From Undaria pinnatifida (Eukaryota; Sar; Phaeophyceae; Laminariales; Alariaceae), in NCBI GenBank assembly GCA_012845835.1, contig JABAKD010000024.1:7901103-7965102 (forward strand): a stretch of 64,000 nt of DNA. The letters are read 5' to 3'. Below are positions 22,301 through 28,536 of this stretch, in pieces. Under the pieces are notes generated by a model. It ran no database searches and was not told the DNA's origin. It saw nothing but the letters and a program-made list of their open reading frames with translations. The translations under genes were made by a program, and so were the position numbers. Numbering within the stretch: the stretch's first letter is position 1; each line of letters opens with the position of its first letter.

Positions 22301-25300
22301 GGAACCAGATATCCCCCGCCCACGCGACTAGCAGATGACCTGTCGTCAAGGGCCGCTTTGAATACACCCCAACCTGTCGCTCGGCTTCACCCGTGTTTTG
22401 TAACCACTGACTCTTGCTTGGGCGGCTCTCTTTCTGTGCCCTTCGAAGGCCTGCTTTTCCCAGATCGCGATGGCAAGGAGCATGGCGCAAGATACCCCCG
22501 CTCCCGTACTGACAGCAACAGCAGCAACAGCGCCACTGGCGCAGCACCCGACCCCGTCATCCCCTCATGTCTCTACGGAAACGAGTGCAAACGCTCCCCC
22601 AGACACGGCCTCGACGGCTATCCCTGCGGGTGCCGATGGTGGAGGGACGGTAGAGTCCATCGACCGTTCTATCATGGAGTCGCGGTTAGGCCAGGTAAGG
22701 GCTGGTTGTTTGCCAAACGTCATTACGGGGAGGCTTCGTGCGGGGAGGAGAGTACTTGCCATTCAAGCCGTAGTTGCAAAAGACCGTGGCAATAGACCAT
22801 TGCAAAGACCATTGACCTCGCGTCCCTACAAAGCCGGCACGGGGCACGCCGGATTTTCACCGGACCAGGCTCGCAATCCCCAAGCGCGAAGCGCCGTGAT
22901 GTGTTCGGCGAGTCGCATGATGGGTGAGCTGCATCCTACTAAAACTGTTCAGCCCAGAGTTTACTATTTTTTTCGTTCATACCGTAGGTTGCATAAGATA
23001 CCATATACCATCGGAAATATCTACGATGCTATACGCGTGTTATTTCCTTTTATTCCGAAAAAATGGCCAATTTATGACACAATGGCATAAGATACCACAC
23101 CCCAGAAGTTGAGCCAAAATCATCCGCGGAGCCTCCGTTTTTCGTGGTAAGACGTGGTCGAAGCGAACACGCGTAAACAATCTGCGTGCCACCGCTATGG
23201 AGGCCGACAGCATTGTGGAGATGGATGAAGTAAGCAACACTGCTAGACGTACCACTGCAGTGGGTCAGACTTCGGCGGCGGCTCCGCATTCCATCTCGTC
23301 TATTTTTGTTGTAAATTACATGGGCAACAACCCGCAGCGCGGGGAAGTGTGGCCTCTGCTGAGACTCCCTTAGCAGCGGCGGGCATGACGCCAAACGTAC
23401 AGCTGAGGCTCGCGATGAAGCGGCATGTGCCATCCACGATGTCACATCCCCACACTAACACACCCCCACCCTTCATCACACCCTGCAGCTGGGGTCCTGC
23501 GAAGTGTGCATAATCACAAAGGGTGACAATGTCATAGTCTACACCCTTATTATCACATCCTCCAGTGTTGATACCCCCCCTCCCTCTCGACCTGATGACA
23601 CGCACGGGGTCGGTTGGCAACGACGCTGTAAATCAAGCTGCGTGAGCTAGGCAACCAGGCTACCGTTTTGTTTTTGGCCGCTTTTCGTTTTCAGTTTGCG
23701 GTAACCATATCGGTGGTCGAGTCAGCTCATGTTGTGTGGAGTGGAGAACCCCAAGTCCGCTCAAGGGGCATAATCGTACCACGCAGCGTTGAGATGGCGA
23801 GGCACTCACGACGCAGCGTAACCCATGACTGTCTCCGAAAGTGGCAACACCACGCAAAACAGCAACTCATTGGAGGCTGTGATCCATATGCAAGATAATT
23901 TCGTACGGCCTAGGCCGGATGCTCTTAGCAGGATGCAGCTCACCCTTCACGCGACTCGCCGAACACATGAAGGCGCTTCGCGCTTGGTGAATGCGCGTCT
24001 GGTCCGGCGAAACCCGGCGTTCTTCGTATCGGCTTCGTAGGGACGCAAGGTCTACGGTCTAACGACTACGTCATGTATGGTCGTCAGTACACACCCCCTT
24101 TCCCGCAGTTGGGGTCCTGCGAGTGCACTTGATGACACGAGTGACATTACCACGCCCCTTTTTGCACCCCTAGGGGTGTGAGATAAGAAGTAAAGGGGTG
24201 ACAATTTACACACACCCTGTAGCGGGGTCCTGTAAGTGGACTTGACCATACGGGTGACGTAAGACCCACCCCCCAGACACAATACCACACCAGTGTAATA
24301 GTTGTTTAAAGCCCAAAATGCTATGACACAGGTGTGGTGTCTTATGCAAACTACGGCATGGATGACAGCCTCGAATGAGTTGCTATGTTTTCCTCCAGAG
24401 ACAGCCATAGGTTAACTGCCTCATACGTGCCTCACCATTGAAACACTACTTGGTGCGATCACCCCCCTTGCGCGGAGTTGGGGTTACCGCAAAAAAAACG
24501 CAAAGCGAAGAAAAGCGGTAACTCGGTTGCCTAGCTCACGCTGCGGTGGCGTGTTTCATAACGTCGATGCCAACCTGACGCCAACCAACACAAGGGGGGG
24601 GGGTGATGATATTTGTGATAACAGGACGCTTTGTTGCATGGATTAGTAAAAGCGAAACGTCATCGGCCAGGGTACCTGTGCCTGGTGTCTTGTTGTAACT
24701 CTTTGTTGTGTGTAGTTGTTGTCTATTGGCTCTAGAGCTGCTTGCTGCTGCTGTCTGTTAACACCGGTTGCCGTTTGTTTCTTTTGTACATCTAAACGTG
24801 TGCTACCCGATGGTCCCAGCGTTGAGCCACGGCGCTTGTCGGAGCACTGCCATCGAAATATGAAAATCGACGACAGCATAAATGGTTTCCTCATTTGTGA
24901 TTGTTAACTTTTCCATATTTTTTGGGGCCGAAGAATTTCACAAATTATGACAGAACGCCTCCGTATTTTAAGACACATTTCACAATGTGGAAATTAAGGA
25001 AATTTAGAAAATTTAAGACAAAAAGGTCTCCGATAAGAACGGCCCTCTCAGAGACGAGAGCCGACGATCGTTTTACTTCTGAATTTTTTCTGGATAGTTT
25101 TTGTGTTCTTTCAGCGTGCAGATGGTAGCATCCCATGATTTGTTTCAAGATGGTAATAAATACACGTACAAAAATGCAGCTTTCGGAGAAGGCTCCTCAA
25201 CTTTTCTTAGACGATTTTTTGAGCTTTTTCCGTGCTAGCTCGCGATGATGAGCTTGCGATGACGATCACCCCTCGGCTCGAAACTCTCTCATCGTGCTCC

Positions 25301-26453
25301 CCGACCCCGACTGTGTAGGAGGGGGCCTCGGGTGTGCTTGCACCGTGCCCGGGCTGCCGGCTGGCAGGGTGTGCTGTATTCGTTTTTGTGCAAAATTGTT
25401 TCAAATATATGTTAGATGTGATTTCGACTGGTTGAGCAGCCGATACTGAGTTCCAGTAGTTGAGCGGTCTAGATTCAACGTTGCAAGCTGCGTGATTCTT
25501 GACTCTCGTGGCCAATACATACATGGGAGTACTCGCATACAGGGGAGAGGAGAGTAGAGATCCGGGTACATGTGGTTGGCCTGCTAAAAATGATTGTACG
25601 GCAGCTGCAGCAGCAGCAGCAGCAGCAGTATGTTCGAGGTACGAGGTGGTTTGGCGGTTACTGATGCTGCTGCTGTAGTAGTACTGTCACACTACTACCT
25701 GCCGGTACTCGTATGTACCAGGGCTTTTCACGGGTCGGGTCAAATCTCGCGGGTCGGGTCGGGTCGGGTCGGGTCAGCTGACCCGACCCGACCCGCGAGA
25801 TTTTCGAGACGTCTTGACCCGACCCGACCCGACCCGCGAGATTTTTGAGACGTCTTGACCCGACCCGACCCGACCCGCGAGATTTTCGAGATGTCTTGAC
25901 CCGACCCGACCCGACCCGCGAGATTTTGAAATCGTCCTGACCCGACCCGACCCGACCCGCGACAATCCGGGTGACCCGCGAGATTCGGGTCGTCTGGCGG
26001 GTCACGTGAAATTGACCCGTGACATTTCTCACGGGTCAAAGTCAGAAAGCCACGGGTCAAAGCATGCATACCTCGGTCGGTTGGTTGGTCCTTGGTCCCT
26101 CGTACTTTTCCCAGTATGTCCTGTTCTCTGCGTTTTTTACCGGCATTGTTTGCAGCTGATGATTATGTCATGTGGTGTGCGCGCGAGGAATAGGAAAGAA
26201 ACCGCAACCCACATGCATGGACATGCCCGTACCGTTAGACCACCGGGTCGACCCGACGAGCGACCCGACGAGCGAGCTAGTTATAATTTACAAGTGCAAT
26301 CTCCGGCCCCGGCAAGCAGCCTACCTAGCTGAGCTGCCTCCGGCAGCAAGCCCACAACTGGGGCGGTGGATCTGTCAGCAGGGGGTGCGATCCGCGAGGA
26401 TGCGTTGTCTGCTGCTGCTGGTGCTTGCTGTTGCTAGGGTGCTGCTGCTGCTG

Positions 26454-26485
<32 letters not shown>

Positions 26486-27977
26486 GCTGCCGCTGCTGCT
26501 TCGACAACGGCTGCTCTTCTTCTTGCTTTTTTACGTTTGGTCACATTTCGTACTACTACTGGTGGTATGATAATTCTCGAGCTAGCTACTACTACTACAC
26601 TGCTGTTGTATCTATCTTCTATCTGTGCAGTCTCCAGCCCCGGCAAGCAGCCTAGCTGAGACGCCTCCGGCAGCAAGCCCACAACTGGGGCGGTGGGTCT
26701 GTCAGCAGGGGCTGCGATCCGCAAGAATCCGGGGTCTGCTGCTGGTACTTGCTGCTGCCAGTGCTGCTGCTGCTGCTGCTGCTTCGACGACGACTGCCCT
26801 TCCTTGCCTTTTTACGTTTGGTCACTTTTCGTACTGGTATGACCGTAATATTACTGCTGTTGTTACGGCTTCAGTAGGTACGGGATTCGCGTCACACTGC
26901 TGTATGCCTTGGTACGAGTAGCTAGGGGTACTGCCTGGTGATTGTTCTGCACGCTGTGATGACATATGATCGGAGCATCGGCACGAGGGAGGCAGGAAGC
27001 CGAAATGTTTGTATTTTATTGGCGGACCCGCGGGCCCGACCCGCGGGGCGCCTACACGGCATCAACGTGGCTCTCACCTGTAAGTTTGAAAAAGGCGGAT
27101 CCGCCGGCTAGATCCGCGGGTTGGACCCGCGGGTCAGCCCAAAACAACTCACGGGTCATTATGGCTTGACCCGCGAAGTGACCCGTATCTCGCGGGTCAT
27201 GACCCGACCCGACCCGCGAGATTTTGAAAACCTCTTGACCCGACCCGACCCGACCCGCGAGATTTTGAAGCCTTTTGACCCGACCCGACCCGACCCGCGA
27301 GATTTTGAAAACCTCTTGACCCGACCCGACCCGACCCGTGAGATTTTAAAACGTGATGACCCGACCCGACCCGACCCGACCCGCGAGATTTTGAAACCCC
27401 CTTGACCCGACCCGCGGGTCGGGTCATGACCCGTGAAAAGCCCTGGTATGTACCTGGCATATGATACGATCGCCATGGATTTCTCGTCCTCCCGACCGTT
27501 CCATTGCTGTCTCCCTTCAATATATAACCCCCCCTCCACACTCGCTCCACCTCACACTTGCATTACTATGAACTGATTTACCTCACCGTATCCCTTGGCA
27601 GTAATTTGTCGCATCTACAGTCCCTCTCCGCTACGTTACCACCTGTCTTACGGGCATGCGCGGAGCCGCAGGCGGGCGTCAGCCCGCCGCGGCGAAGCCC
27701 CCCCTGGTATATAATGGTAATTACCTAACCCTGTAAGGATAATATATTAACTACAATTATAACACAGCAAAGCTAACCAAACCACATGCCTGTTGCCTCT
27801 GTCCATTGCCAGGCGCAAGCGGAGCGAGACATGCAACTTGCCATTCCGTTGATCGGTCCCGAGGTGCGCCCAGACGAAGGCCATACAAGTATGGTGAAAG
27901 AGCCTTCGGGGGAGATGACGGAAGAGGAAGAACTTCGCCAGGCTATCGAGCTGAGCTTGAGCCCTGAGGTTCCCTAG
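9933..27977 (+). CDS. TIR / NB-ARC / TPR receptor (NLR-like) with C-terminal ubiquitin-interacting motif; 19 coding exons
   Basis: Predicted cytosolic STAND-type receptor of about 1,287 residues. Domains in order: TIR (about 28-125), helical linker, NB-ARC with P-loop GIGGAGKS (257-264), a Walker B-like LLVVDNTW (354-361), RNBS-B-like ILATTR (about 376-381), GLPL-like FLPLALA (432-438) and MHD-like VHD (547-549), eight kinesin-light-chain-like TPRs (654-998), a co-chaperone-like TPR module (about 1,015-1,130), a low-complexity linker and a UIM near the C-terminus. Exons: 9,933-10,324; 12,054-12,750; 13,636-13,821; 13,949-14,230; 14,464-14,865; eight TPR exons; 20,095-20,238; 20,716-20,826; 20,974-21,114; 22,464-22,694; 23,152-23,229; 27,813-27,977. 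All junctions except the first are phase 0. By family knowledge, ligand binding by the TPRs would release the ATPase switch and activate TIR signalling. The least certain points are the join at 19,801/20,095 and exon 18. Confidence 0.72.
10765..11994. repeat. Pair of 323-bp direct repeats in intron 1
   Basis: Two copies of exactly 323 bp (10,765-11,087 and 11,672-11,994) differ at only about 8 positions. Each begins TGGAGG and ends CCTCCA, a perfect 6-bp inverted terminus of the TG...CA kind. They enclose 584 bp of unrelated sequence. The layout resembles a small non-autonomous LTR element (TRIM-like), but I find no convincing primer-binding site, polypurine tract or target duplication, so a plain segmental duplication inside the intron is an equal alternative. 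The second copy ends 59 bp before exon 2. Confidence 0.65.
12054..12750 (+). CDS. Receptor exon 2: linker and N-terminal NB-ARC (P-loop, Walker B)
   Basis: The exon follows a TTGTTCCGCGCAG acceptor and completes an Arg codon split with exon 1. Residues 132-240 are a helical, charged linker (WEWQKLMEEV, then WREDLRELSKLTGL). The nucleotide-binding core follows: VVLTGIGGAGKS (P-loop, 253-264), then a FADGVLWLD strand like that of APAF-1/R-protein ATPases, and LLVVDNTW at 354-361, where the usual second Asp of kinase-2 is Asn. The donor is GTGAGA after ...TWNV. A donor three bases earlier (GTGGTG) would keep the frame with one residue less. Confidence 0.85.
13636..13821 (+). CDS. Receptor exon 3: NB-ARC RNBS-B segment
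   Basis: This phase-0 exon of 62 codons reads from QVFQAVRAMG into FQILATTRKE. ILATTR matches the sensor-1 (RNBS-B) strand of NB-ARC proteins, which senses the gamma phosphate through its Arg. Its acceptor is CTGACCTCAG and its donor GTGAGC. The rest (EAVPRMGEDSSLRVL) matches the stretch after sensor-1 in STAND ATPases, where the first helix of the ARC subdomain begins. Confidence 0.8.
13949..14230 (+). CDS. Receptor exon 4: NB-ARC GLPL/ARC1 segment
   Basis: This phase-0 exon of 94 codons opens with VARKCAFLPLALAIAGS, the GLPL motif of the ARC1 helical subdomain (Gly replaced by Phe). The helix-rich stretch that follows includes SVDDLGQWRRDLFFMLAVL, which resembles the winged-helix start in plant and animal NB-ARC proteins. 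The acceptor is ATGACTAG and the donor GTGGGG. Confidence 0.8.
14464..14865 (+). CDS. Receptor exon 5: winged helix with MHD-like motif
   Basis: This phase-0 exon of 134 codons begins DMEGARFLADGLVSRSLL and carries YAVHDLLLDFAK. VHD occupies the MHD position that contacts ADP in the resting state of NB-ARC switches. The remaining 80 residues are helical and link the ATPase to the TPR array. The acceptor is GGTTCGCAG and the donor GTGGGC. Intron 5 (387 bp) contains no further exon that I can see. Confidence 0.8.
15253..15378 (+). CDS. Receptor TPR exon 1
   Basis: This 126-bp, phase-0 exon encodes exactly one 42-residue TPR of the kinesin-light-chain type (GNLAEAESLYDRAIHV ... LNNLAALKFEQ). 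The acceptor is CTATACAG and the donor GTGAGA. The conserved Gly, Ala, Leu and LNNLA positions of the family are present. Confidence 0.85.
15610..15735 (+). CDS. Receptor TPR exon 2
   Basis: This is a 126-bp, phase-0 exon with one TPR (GKYREAVELFDRAHAIREKV, then LGPEHPDVAQ). LGPEHP is the classic TPR_12 loop. The acceptor is GTCCACAG and the donor GTAAGC. Confidence 0.87.
16029..16154 (+). CDS. Receptor TPR exon 3
   Basis: This is a 126-bp, phase-0 exon with one TPR (NEYDIALELMDRARSIFKEA, then YGETHQWIAD). The acceptor is AATCTGCAG and the donor GTGAGC. Confidence 0.85.
16279..16404 (+). CDS. Receptor TPR exon 4
   Basis: This is a 126-bp, phase-0 exon with one TPR (GNFEDAESLLVDAVAIGDET, then LGPEHPRVATFLNSLGSV). 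The acceptor is TTCCCCGCAG, only 124 bp after the previous exon, and the donor is GTGAAG. Confidence 0.87.
16440..16745. repeat. Degenerate minisatellite in a receptor intron
   Basis: The word CAGAACT, then a short spacer and AGAAGTTCCGGGTA-like sequence recurs about five or six times. GGGTACGGGTATG and its reverse complement also recur. The array lies in the 1,374-bp intron between TPR exons 4 and 5, the longest intron within the TPR block. Confidence 0.6.
17157..17205. repeat. Tandem duplication of a 23-bp unit
   Basis: The unit TACCGGTAGCTGCATGGCGCT occurs twice in a row, separated by ACG, within the intron between TPR exons 4 and 5. Confidence 0.7.
17779..17904 (+). CDS. Receptor TPR exon 5
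   Basis: This is a 126-bp, phase-0 exon with one TPR (EKFKEAEKHYERCRAITENT, then LGPRSLGVVPVINNLAEL). The acceptor is CGCATTTCAG and the donor GTAAGG. Confidence 0.86.
18560..18685 (+). CDS. Receptor TPR exon 6
   Basis: This is a 126-bp, phase-0 exon with one TPR (GEYDVSLKLFKDVVTIAEEV, then LGAEHSTIGSALNNQAVV). The acceptor is the weaker CTGACAATTAAG and the donor GTGAGA. Confidence 0.82.
18997..19125 (+). CDS. Receptor TPR exon 7
   Basis: This exon is 129 bp, one codon longer than its neighbours, and still phase 0 (GKHHEAEKLCAEAAWIFVKA, then YGSESHQLVSNPINNWAEAL). The acceptor is CACACATCAG and the donor GTGCGG. Confidence 0.82.
19652..19801 (+). CDS. Receptor TPR exon 8 (longer, possible last TPR)
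   Basis: This exon is 150 bp in phase 0: GKYDMAILLFERAVKIRIEK keeps the first TPR helix, but the second half (RLLQQAKMDHMMQAPQIQ) departs from the consensus. The acceptor ends in GTTACATGCAAG and the donor is the weak GTCTGT. If the donor is not used, the frame reaches a TAA at 19,820-19,822 after six more residues, which would end a shorter receptor here. In Ectocarpus relatives the TPR block is usually the C-terminus, so this alternative deserves attention. Confidence 0.75.
20095..21114 (+). CDS. Three exons of a co-chaperone-like TPR module
   Basis: Exons 20,095-20,238, 20,716-20,826 and 20,974-21,114 are all phase 0 with good acceptors (TTCTCGCGCAG, TGCTACCAG, TTGTCCGCAG) and donors (GTGAGC, GTGGGT, GTGAGT). 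The protein reads AKSLVEAGSQCFADGDLEQAYE, then LINRATVLCTQRE, FGRCAADCSAALEIDP and AAAYYRRFIAKQQLG. This is the three-TPR layout of STI1/Hop-type Hsp70/Hsp90-binding modules. The central Asn and the YYRR Arg of the dicarboxylate clamp are present, while other clamp positions are changed. It differs from the upstream 42-residue TPRs in length and exon pattern. A separate gene starting at the ATG at 20,113 is the alternative. Confidence 0.72.
22464..22694 (+). CDS. Exon of Ala/Pro/Thr-rich linker
   Basis: This phase-0 exon of 77 codons encodes a disordered linker (TPAPVLTATAATAPLAQHP and PPDTASTAIPAGADGGG) ending ESIDRSIMESRLGQ. The acceptor is CTTTTCCCAG and the donor GTAAGG. It follows a 1.35-kb intron and ties the TPR module to the ubiquitin-binding tail. 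Confidence 0.7.
22795..22930. repeat. Repeat segment, inverted relative to 23,905-24,060
   Basis: About 135 bp (CGCGTCCCTAC ... GAAGCGCC ... TGTTCGGCGAGTCGC ... GTGAGCTGCATCCT) match the reverse complement of the loop of the fold-back element at 23.5-24.6 kb. It looks like a partial copy of the same element family in the opposite orientation. Confidence 0.6.
23152..23229 (+). CDS. Short candidate exon before the UIM exon
   Basis: This is a 26-codon phase-0 candidate exon (TWSKRTRVNNLRATAMEA, then DSIVEMDE) with a pyrimidine-rich acceptor (CCTCCGTTTTTCGTGGTAAG) and a good donor (GTAAGC). It starts basic and ends acidic. An acceptor 12 bases later would also keep the frame. It is the least certain exon of the gene. 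Skipping it would keep the frame between its neighbours because all are phase 0. Confidence 0.5.
23548..24625. mobile_element. Fold-back type non-autonomous element with long imperfect inverted repeats
   Basis: The arms at about 23,548-23,897 and 24,344-24,625 are inverted imperfect copies. Inside each lies a conserved block: GCGTGAGCTAGGCAACC and TGCGGTAACC on the left, the reverse complement at 24,481-24,545 on the right. Deeper blocks such as CAACTCATTGGAGGCTGT also pair. The loop holds the segment shared with 22.8 kb and several GGGGTCCTG-containing units. No open frame looks like a transposase. The outer ends and any target duplication are not clear. Confidence 0.6.
25719..27445. mobile_element. 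Non-autonomous hAT-like DNA transposon with perfect 8-bp target duplication
   Basis: The ends are an 18-bp terminal inverted repeat, CAGGGCTTTTCACGGGTC. The flanking 8 bp are identical on both sides: GTATGTAC at 25,711-25,718 and 27,446-27,453. CAGGG termini with an 8-bp duplication are diagnostic of the hAT superfamily. Both subterminal regions (about 25,737-26,000 and 27,180-27,430) are arrays of GACCC repeats alternating with GCGAGATTTT. The middle contains a 330-bp-spaced direct duplication and CTG microsatellites. No transposase frame is present, so it depends on a relative for movement. It sits in the last intron of the receptor gene. Confidence 0.9.
26300..26850. repeat. Internal duplication and CTG microsatellites inside the hAT-like element
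   Basis: A block starting CCCCGGCAAGCAGCCTA and containing CACAACTGGGGCGGTGG occurs at about 26,308 and again at 26,640. Both copies are followed by (CTG)n runs, the longest near 26,445-26,485. Leu- or Ala-rich open frames over these runs are products of the repeat. Confidence 0.75.
27671..27688. repeat. GC-rich hairpin motif, copy 3
   Basis: GGCGGGC and GCCCGCC form a 7-bp stem around a GTCA loop. This is a relative of the hairpins at 2,153 and 2,520, again within a GCGGAG...GGCGAAG context. It lies in the last receptor intron, about 125 bp before the last exon. Confidence 0.5.
27813..27977 (+). CDS. Receptor last exon: ubiquitin-interacting motif and stop
   Basis: This phase-0 exon of 54 codons plus TAG follows the acceptor GTCCATTGCCAG. 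It encodes AQAERDMQLAIPLIGPEVRP, a short linker and EEEELRQAIELSLSPE just before the stop. That last segment fits the UIM consensus: an acidic run, Leu, Ala-Ile, then Ser at the invariant position. UIMs are single helices that bind the Ile44 patch of ubiquitin. The fit is strong even though the motif is short. The exon is 4.6 kb from the previous one, and that intron is filled with two mobile elements. Confidence 0.75.
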   Translation, partial: AQAERDMQLAIPLIGPEVRPDEGHTSMVKEPSGEMTEEEELRQAIELSLSPEVP

Positions 27978-28043
27978 ACATTGCGTTAGAACTGGCCTTT
28001 CTACCCGGTGTCGTACGTTTGAAGCGAAGGACAAAATAAGGTC

Positions 28044-28536
28044 TGTTACGAATCGGGGCCTAAAAGGAGGAGTCAGTCTGGGATCAGGGTGGACATGCGA
28101 GTATATTCATGGCGAAGAAGACGAGGGTATCTAGCCTACTAGCATCGCAAGGTCCACACACAGGCTAAATCTTTAGCCCGCCTCAGGTATTCATAATGAC
28201 TGACCTCCGAAGGTCCGATACGACCGAGTTCAGAAGGCGCTTGAGCGTTCCTCGGAGAAAGAGAGCAAGTTCCTTGTGCAAGTGCTCAGGATGGGAAGCC
28301 TCCCGAGAAGGTAGCGTGAAAATGGTAACTTGATTGCTGATCCAGAGATTTATGAACGTGAACCCAAGGAATTGAGGAATTGGTTGATGCTTGGTTGAAC
28401 AAGTGAAGTGAAGTGAAGAAGTGTCCGGGTGGGGCAGCCACACCCGACTAAGGGAGGGGACATAAATAGCGCGGCCCCTACTATCACAAAAACGCCCGTC
28501 ATAATAACTCTTAAAAACTGTCACTGAACCGTAACA
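28044..28536 (-). mobile_element. LTR of a retrotransposon remnant
   Basis: This is a 493-bp LTR. On the plus strand it begins TGTTACG and ends CGTAACA, a perfect inverted terminus. On the minus strand a purine-rich tract (AATGGGGGGA) lies immediately before the TGTTACGG start, as expected at the 3' LTR of an element running right to left. Its outer edge is 66 bp beyond the receptor stop codon. I find no second LTR in the window, so the insertion cannot be dated by LTR divergence. Confidence 0.75.

Noticed and set aside
25658-26069. Minus-strand ORFs made of Arg-Val-Gly-Ser-Gly repeats (also at 27,159-27,550)
   Set aside because: They are translations of the GACCC arrays in the hAT-like element, open because the repeat unit lacks stops.
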